Shown here: in pieces, positions 4,943 through 9,299 of the stretch | Layout of the letters: each line of letters starts with the position of its first letter | Position numbering within the stretch: position 1 is the first letter of the stretch | Source: JAMLHN01 sp035708745 | Lineage (GTDB): Bacteria; Chloroflexota; Chloroflexia; Thermomicrobiales; UBA6265 | NCBI GenBank assembly: GCA_035708745.1 | Contig: DASTFJ010000194.1 | Location: forward strand, 1 to 9,299 | DNA: 9,299 bases | Direction of reading: 5' to 3' | Translations under genes and position numbers: made by a program | The notes under the pieces: generated by a model | Databases searched by the model: none | The model's input: the letters and a program-made list of their open reading frames with translations, nothing else | What the model was told of the DNA's origin: nothing

Positions 4943-6514
4943 ATGAAGCGATTACCCCGCATTGCGCTGGTTTTCCTTATGGGATTTCTCACATTGGCGG
5001 GCTTGCAGATCGCCCCAACCGCGGCCCAGGACAATACCCTTGTCATGGCCCGCGCCATCGACTCTACGGGGCTCGACCCCCATACCCAAACCGCGTTCGC
5101 CTCACTTCGCCTCCTCGAGCTCATCTACGAGCCGTTGCTGACCGTCGATGAGAATCTCGAGCTGACCCCTGCGCTGGCCGAGAGTTGGGAATTCTCCGAG
5201 GACGGCACCCAGCTCACCTTCCATCTGCGTCAGGGCGTCACCTTCCATGACGGGTCGGATTTCACCTCTGCTGATGTGATCGCGTCCTTCGAGCGTATCC
5301 TCGATGAGGCGACCGGCTCCGCCACCCGCACCAATCTGCTGAGTATCACGTCGATGGACGCACCCGACGACTACACAGTCGTGCTGAATCTCTCGATTCC
5401 CGACGTGCCGTTGCTCACCGCGCTGGCCACCACCAACGCCGCCATCCTCTCCTCCGATGTCATCGCGAATGGCGATCCCACCACCGACGCCATCGGCACC
5501 GGGCCCTTCAAGCTGGATAGCTGGACGCCAGACCAGACGACCAAGCTCTCCGCCAATGCCGAGTGGTGGGCCGGGGCGCCGAAGCTCGATGGAATCGAGA
5601 TCCGCATCATTCCGGACGAATCGACCATCATGGCCGCGCTGCGCGCTGGCGAGATCGACTTCGCGATGTTCAACGATCCCCTGATCGCCACCCTGCCGAC
5701 CGAGGGCTCCGACGTTGTGATCAACCGTGCATCCGACATCGCCTACCACGCCTTGCAGCTCCGCGCGTACGACATTCCTGGCCCCGGCACCCCGGTCGCC
5801 GCGTCGCCAACCGCCGCGGAGCGGCCACTGAGCAGTCTCCTGGTTCGTCAGGCCATCTCCTGCGCGATCGACCGGCAGGAAGTGGTCGATACCGCCGCGC
5901 TCGGTGAGGGTACGGTCACCGGACCGCTCACCATGCCAACCTACGCGTTGCCCACCGACCAGCTCTTCTGCTACACCAAGGACCTCGATAAGGCGAAGTC
6001 GCTGATGGAGCAGGCCGGCTATGCCGATGGCTTCCCGATGACCATCATCGCCGGCTCCGGTGAGCCGCCCACCGCGGTTGCCGAAGCGGAGAACATCCAG
6101 TCGCAGCTGGCCGACATCAATATCGATGTCACCATCGAACCGCTCGAGCTGAGCGTCTATGTCGACCGCTGGCTGGCCGGTGACTTCGATGCGGCTATCG
6201 CGCTCAACGGCGGCCGTCCCGACCCATACACCATGTACGCGCGCTACTTCCAGAAGGGCGCCCAGTTCGCCAACGTGGCCGGTTATATCGACGACACGCT
6301 CGACGATCTGATGAAACGGGGACAGACCGAGCTCGATCCTGATGCCCGCAAGGCGATCTTCGACGAGTTCCAGACGCATATCACCGAAGTGTCCCCCTGG
6401 ATCTGGCTCTACACCGGCTTCCTCTACACCGGGCAGCAGCCCTACGTGGAGGGCTTCGTGCCGAACCCGACCGGCTCGCTCTATAGCCTCGGTCAGGTTT
6501 CACTGAATCGCTAG
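4943..6514 (+). CDS. Peptide ABC transporter substrate-binding protein, family 5
   Basis: A 523-residue extracytoplasmic solute-binding protein of the SBP_bac_5 type (DppA/OppA class). It captures oligopeptides or similar ligands and hands them to the permeases encoded downstream. Residues 1-29 form a Sec signal peptide: KR at 2-3, a hydrophobic core at about 6-22, and a likely cut after AAQ (27-29). There is no lipobox cysteine. LELIYEPLLTVDENLELTPALAESW (58-82) and LTFHLRQGVTFHDGSDFTSADVIASFERI (91-119) are the family signature. GTGPFKLDSW (185-194), RAGEIDFAMF (234-243) and VRQAISCAIDR (301-311) are further hallmarks. An insert rich in Pro/Ala/Ser (about 279-293) precedes VRQAIS. Cys307 and Cys343 could form a disulfide. 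GGAGG (4931-4935) supports ATG 4943. The ligand class is peptide-like by family only; nickel, sugar and other ligands occur. Confidence 0.9.
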   Translation: MKRLPRIALVFLMGFLTLAGLQIAPTAAQDNTLVMARAIDSTGLDPHTQTAFASLRLLELIYEPLLTVDENLELTPALAESWEFSEDGTQLTFHLRQGVTFHDGSDFTSADVIASFERILDEATGSATRTNLLSITSMDAPDDYTVVLNLSIPDVPLLTALATTNAAILSSDVIANGDPTTDAIGTGPFKLDSWTPDQTTKLSANAEWWAGAPKLDGIEIRIIPDESTIMAALRAGEIDFAMFNDPLIATLPTEGSDVVINRASDIAYHALQLRAYDIPGPGTPVAASPTAAERPLSSLLVRQAISCAIDRQEVVDTAALGEGTVTGPLTMPTYALPTDQLFCYTKDLDKAKSLMEQAGYADGFPMTIIAGSGEPPTAVAEAENIQSQLADINIDVTIEPLELSVYVDRWLAGDFDAAIALNGGRPDPYTMYARYFQKGAQFANVAGYIDDTLDDLMKRGQTELDPDARKAIFDEFQTHITEVSPWIWLYTGFLYTGQQPYVEGFVPNPTGSLYSLGQVSLNR

Positions 6515-6537
6515 AACCTCCGTCGAAGGACATGCCC

Positions 6538-6567
6538 CGGGAGAGCGTGTGCGAAGCAGCTCTCCCG
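6538..6567 (+). terminator. GC-rich hairpin after the binding-protein gene
   Basis: CGGGAGAGC (6538-6546) pairs perfectly with GCTCTCCCG (6559-6567) around a 12-base loop, 24 bases after the stop codon. There is no T-run, so full termination is unlikely. Like REP hairpins between malE and malF, it may protect the upstream mRNA and keep binding-protein levels above permease levels. That role is inference. Confidence 0.45.
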
Positions 6568-6587
6568 TGACAGCACCGGCGCAATTT

Positions 6588-6652
6588 GGTCCAGAGTCCA
6601 GAGTCAAGTGTCCAGCGCACGTGAACAATCTCTTGACTCTTGACTCTGGACC
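6588..6652. repeat. Inverted array of GTCCAGA-type heptamers
   Basis: Four heptamers in a row (GTCCAGA, GTCCAGA, GTCAAGT, GTCCAGC; 6589-6616) face three in the opposite orientation (TCTTGAC, TCTTGAC, TCTGGAC; 6631-6651). As a result, 6588-6608 and 6632-6652 are complementary over 21 bases with one mismatch, separated by 23 bases. No T-run follows. It lies between the binding-protein and permease genes, close to the permease start, so it could affect permease translation. Confidence 0.7.
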
Positions 6653-6679
6653 CATTCCGGCTCTTTCCTGGACGCATTT

Positions 6680-7645
6680 GTGCTCAACTACCTCTTTCAG
6701 CGGTTGCTGCTCGCCATCCCCACTCTGCTCGGCGTCTCCGTCCTCGTTTTCGTCGCCATCCGGTTGGTGCCCGGCGACGCTGTTACCGCCATGCTGGGCA
6801 CCGAAGCCGGATTGCTGACCGAGACGCAGCGCGCCTCGCTGGAGGCATATTTCGGACTCGACAAATCGCCCGTGCAGCAGTACATCTCCTGGCTCGGCAA
6901 TGTGCTGCACGGCGATCTTGGCTATTCCGTCCGCCTGGGTCAGCCGGTGCTCGAGCTGATCCTCGACCGTTTTCCCGTAACCCTGGAGCTTGCGTTGCTC
7001 TCGACGTTGGTCGCCGTCGCGGCCGGCATTCCCCTGGGTGTCGTCGCCGCGGTCTATCGGGACACCCCGGCCGATTTCTTTGGCCGGCTTTTCGCGCTGA
7101 TCGGTCTGGCCGCGCCCAACTTTCTGGTCGCGACGGTGTTGATCTATGTCCTCTCGGTCTATTTCGGCTACCTGCCCAATTCCGGTAACTACGTCGGCCC
7201 GACGAAAGCCCCGTTCCAGAATCTCGAACAGATGATGTTGCCGGCGCTGACGCTGGGCCTGGCCTTTTCCGCCTCGGTCATGCGCACCACCCGCTCGGCC
7301 ATGCTCGAAGTGCTCGGGCAGGACTATGTGCGCACCGCGCGGGCCAAGGGGCTGCGTGACCGGGTGGTCATCGGCCGGCATGCGCTGCGCAACGCGCTCA
7401 TCCCCGTGGTGACTCTGACCGGCATCGAGCTCGGTTACCTTCTGGGCGGCACAGTCATCATCGAACAGGTGTTTGCGTTGCCCGGTCTCGGCCGGCTGAC
7501 GCTGAACGCCATCGCCCAGCGCGATTACGCCCTCATCCAGGGAGCCACCCTCTTCATCGCCTGCGTGGTGGTGCTGGTCAATCTGCTGGTCGATCTCGGC
7601 TATGCCGCCATCGATCCGCGCATCTCCTATGGCGACGACCGTTAG
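6680..7645 (+). CDS. Peptide ABC transporter permease, DppB type
   Basis: A 321-residue integral membrane protein, one half of the transport channel. The N-terminus LFQRLLLAIPTLLGVSVLVFVAIRLVPGDA (5-34) is the standard first membrane helix and the following motif of the DppB/OppB/GsiC family. Further membrane segments are near 100-127, 136-162, 186-203, 243-262 and 289-307. The ATPase-contacting loop is DYVRTARAKGLRDRVVIGRHALRNALIPV (215-243), with the G-x9-H-x-L-x-N spacing of the EAA motif. GTG 6680 starts exactly where the family N-terminus should. No clear ribosome binding site precedes it, which may limit its translation relative to the binding protein. It overlaps the next permease gene by 17 bases. 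The substrate is set by the binding protein, and no ATPase gene is in the window. Confidence 0.9.
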   Translation: MLNYLFQRLLLAIPTLLGVSVLVFVAIRLVPGDAVTAMLGTEAGLLTETQRASLEAYFGLDKSPVQQYISWLGNVLHGDLGYSVRLGQPVLELILDRFPVTLELALLSTLVAVAAGIPLGVVAAVYRDTPADFFGRLFALIGLAAPNFLVATVLIYVLSVYFGYLPNSGNYVGPTKAPFQNLEQMMLPALTLGLAFSASVMRTTRSAMLEVLGQDYVRTARAKGLRDRVVIGRHALRNALIPVVTLTGIELGYLLGGTVIIEQVFALPGLGRLTLNAIAQRDYALIQGATLFIACVVVLVNLLVDLGYAAIDPRISYGDDR

Positions 7646-8516
7646 CCTCGCGCCGCCGGAAGAGCGGATGGGCGCGCGATCGAGTCCCTGGCGGCAGATG
7701 CTGCGTACCCCCAGTGGCGCAGTCGGCGCGACCATCGTCGCCGTGTATCTCATCGTCGCTCTGATGGGCGCGCTTGGGCTGACTCCCTATTCACCCCTCG
7801 AGCAAAACCGGATCGACCGCCTGCAGGGTCCCAGCCGTGAACACCTGATGGGCACCGATATCCTCGGGCGCGATGTCTTCAGCCGGATCGTCAAGGGCGG
7901 AACCAATTCCCTGATCGTGGTCTCGCTCAGCGTATTGCTGTCCACCACCATTGGCGCCACCATCGGGGTCGTTGCCGCCTATACCGGCGGGCTGACTGAC
8001 AATCTGGCCATGCGGGTGATGGATGTCTTTTTCGCGTTTCCGGCCATCCTGCTGGCATTGCTGGTCGTCACCGTGCTCGGTCCCGGTATGCGCACCACCA
8101 TCTTCGCGATCGCGCTGGTCTATACCCCCATCTTCGCCCGGGTGGCGCGCGCGCCGGTATTGGCATTGAAGCGGACCGAGTTCGTCGAAGCAGCCAACAG
8201 CATCGGTATGCGGCGCGGGCGCATCCTCGCGCGCCATATTCTGCCGAATGCGGTCGCGCCGATCATCGTCCAGATCAGCCTGGCCCTTTCCTGGGCCTTG
8301 CTGACCGAAGCAGGGTTGAGCTTCCTCGGGCTGGGCACCCCGCCGCCGGAACCCTCCTGGGGGCAGATGCTGGCCGAAAGCACCGGCATCGCCGAAATCG
8401 CGCCCTGGCTGCTGATCGCTCCCGGCGCCGCCATCATGCTCAGCGTGCTCGGCTTCAACCTCCTCGGCGACAGCCTCCGCGACGCCCTCGACCCGCGATT
8501 GCGCGGCTCGCGGTAA
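7629..8516 (+). CDS. Peptide ABC transporter permease, DppC type
   Basis: A 295-residue integral membrane protein, the second half of the channel. A short hydrophilic N-terminus is followed by a first membrane helix (about 31-51). LMGTDILGRDVFSRIVKGGTNSL (73-95) is the DppC/OppC signature between helices 1 and 2. Membrane segments follow near 97-118, 132-152, 157-174, 210-232 and 260-280. EFVEAANSIGMRRGRILARHILPNAVAPI (184-212) is a textbook EAA loop that docks on the ATPase. EAGLSFLGLGTPPPEPSWGQML (227-248) is another family hallmark. ATG 7629 overlaps the end of the DppB-type gene by 17 bases, but no ribosome binding site is evident. ATG 7668 (13 residues on) has GGAAGAG upstream at 7658-7664 and is a fair alternative. 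The overlap suggests coupled synthesis. Confidence 0.9.
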   Translation: MATTVSLAPPEERMGARSSPWRQMLRTPSGAVGATIVAVYLIVALMGALGLTPYSPLEQNRIDRLQGPSREHLMGTDILGRDVFSRIVKGGTNSLIVVSLSVLLSTTIGATIGVVAAYTGGLTDNLAMRVMDVFFAFPAILLALLVVTVLGPGMRTTIFAIALVYTPIFARVARAPVLALKRTEFVEAANSIGMRRGRILARHILPNAVAPIIVQISLALSWALLTEAGLSFLGLGTPPPEPSWGQMLAESTGIAEIAPWLLIAPGAAIMLSVLGFNLLGDSLRDALDPRLRGSR

Positions 8517-8534
8517 TCGACTGAACCTTCCCGA

Positions 8535-8563
8535 GAATCCCGGTAGACTGCCGTCCAGGCAGT
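8535..8563 (+). promoter_or_regulatory. Promoter element and small hairpin before the M19 gene
   Basis: GAATCC (8535-8540), three bases, then TAGACT (8544-8549) repeats the anmK element with identical spacing and would be the -10 region. ACTGCC (8547-8552) and GGCAGT (8558-8563) form a 6-bp inverted repeat with a 5-base loop over the expected transcription start, which could be an operator. It shows that the M19 gene can be transcribed independently of the transporter. Confidence 0.45.
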
Positions 8564-8600
8564 TGGCCGGCTCGATTCACACCCTGGGGAGCTCACGACC

Positions 8601-9299
8601 GTGATCGTCATCGACAGTCATCTCGACATCGCCATGAATGCGTTCTATCTCGACCGCGATCTGCGCAAGAGCGTGGCCGGCATCCGCGAGGACGAAGCCG
8701 GCATGACGGAGAAGGGGCGCGGATGCAACGTCCTCTCCTTCCCGGAGATGCGCCGCACCGAGATGGCGCTCTGCTTCTGCACGATGATCGCCCGCACCCA
8801 ATCGGGCCGGCAGGACATCATCGACTTCCGCACGCAAGAGATCGCCTATGCGCATGCCCAGGGGGAGCTGGCCTTCTATCGCGAGATGGAGCGCCAGGGC
8901 GATATTCGCATGATTACCGACTGGCCCCAGCTCGACGCCCATATGAAGAAATGGAAAGCCGATCCGGAGAACACTCCGCTGGGTATGGTGCTGACCATGG
9001 AAGGCGCGGATCCGATCGTCGATCTCGATCAGCTCGGACTTTGGTGGAACGACGGTCTGCGGGCGCTCAGCCTGGCCCACTACGGACCGAGCGAATACGC
9101 CCACGGCACCGAAAGCCTCGGCGGATTGACCGAGCGGGGCAAGGCGCTGCTGGAAGAGATGAACGAAACCAGCCTGGTGCTCGATATCACCCATCTCAAC
9201 GACCAGTCGTTCTGGGAAGCGGTCGATGTCTTCACCGGACCGATCTGGGCATCACACTCGAACTGCCGCGCCCTGGTGCCCGGCGACCGCCAGCTTACC
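8601..9299 (+). CDS. M19-family membrane-dipeptidase-type peptidase (3' end outside window)
   Basis: The frame from GTG 8601 stays open to the window edge, giving 233 residues of an expected 320-370. The fold is the metal-dependent hydrolase barrel of peptidase family M19 (renal dipeptidase type). These enzymes cut dipeptides, including those with a C-terminal D-residue. The binuclear zinc ligands are visible: DSHLD (5-9) gives His7 and Asp9; TMEGADP (132-138) gives the bridging Glu134; DITHLN (195-200) gives His198; and WASHSNCRAL (216-225) gives His219. DGLRALSLAHYGPSEYAHG (151-169) is the substrate-side family motif. GGGGAG (8586-8591) precedes the GTG at good spacing. No signal peptide is seen, so the enzyme is probably cytoplasmic. 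It follows the transporter genes by 84 bases and has its own promoter element. It probably cleaves imported or recycled dipeptides. Confidence 0.92.
   Translation, partial: MIVIDSHLDIAMNAFYLDRDLRKSVAGIREDEAGMTEKGRGCNVLSFPEMRRTEMALCFCTMIARTQSGRQDIIDFRTQEIAYAHAQGELAFYREMERQGDIRMITDWPQLDAHMKKWKADPENTPLGMVLTMEGADPIVDLDQLGLWWNDGLRALSLAHYGPSEYAHGTESLGGLTERGKALLEEMNETSLVLDITHLNDQSFWEAVDVFTGPIWASHSNCRALVPGDRQLT

Noticed and set aside
5102..6379. Long - strand open frame (425 codons) opposite the binding-protein gene
   Set aside because: It mirrors a strong + strand gene. Its product is rich in Gly, Arg, Asp and Val without domain patterns, as expected for the antisense of a GC-rich gene.
6588..6652. 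Inverted repeat as an intrinsic terminator
   Set aside because: No T-run follows on either side, the loop is 23 bases, and the permeases downstream need transcription from the same operon.
6500..7753. Long - strand open frame (417 codons) opposite the DppB-type permease
   Set aside because: The product is very rich in Gln, His, Asp and Gly, a typical antisense artefact of a membrane-protein gene. It also crosses the intergenic repeats.
8577..9194. - strand open frame opposite the M19 peptidase
   Set aside because: The + strand frame carries all zinc ligands of family M19, so the - strand frame is a shadow.
1..9299. tRNA or rRNA genes, insertion-sequence transposases, phage genes
   Set aside because: No cloverleaf with a GGTTCGA-type arm, no rRNA conserved stretch and no transposase or integrase motif was seen on either strand.

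Overview
The window is GC-rich, gene-dense DNA with short intergenic gaps, several GTG starts and purine-rich ribosome binding sites. Gene content and protein style (a Tat-exported hydrolase, an oligopeptide ABC transporter whose binding protein has a Ser/Pro/Ala-rich insert, GAAC-N4-GTTC SOS-type sequence) suggest a free-living bacterium of the Chloroflexota, perhaps Thermomicrobia-like. That placement is inference; nothing here fixes the taxon. All convincing genes lie on the + strand.

Left part (1-1053): the C-terminal end of a cupin-fold protein, a DUF1801 (YdhG-like) protein and a lipocalin-like protein follow each other closely. They look like one group of small soluble proteins. The ribosome binding site of the third can pair with an upstream CCTCC segment.

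Next (1054-2570): a 479-base stretch holds a 25-bp near-perfect inverted repeat, a possible decayed esterase fragment on the - strand and two overlapping palindromes. It is followed by a Tat-exported alpha/beta hydrolase. A second gene-poor stretch (2571-3193) holds the least explained sequence in the window: a sigma70-type promoter with an 18-bp palindrome of LexA-box form in its spacer, no credible ORF behind it, and instead three consecutive hairpins. A heptamer tandem repeat lies further on.

Right part (3194-9299): anmK (1,6-anhydro-N-acetylmuramic acid kinase) overlaps a GNAT acetyltransferase gene by the GTGA arrangement. After 88 bases come a family-5 peptide-binding protein, a 165-base gap with two inverted repeats, and two overlapping permease genes of the DppB/DppC type. 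An M19 membrane-dipeptidase-type enzyme with its own promoter runs off the right edge. anmK and the M19 gene share a GAATCC-N3-TAGACT promoter element. Together the genes would fit recovery of cell-wall sugars and peptides: import of peptides, cleavage of dipeptides including those with D-residues, and phosphorylation of anhydro-MurNAc. No transporter ATPase gene is present in the window.
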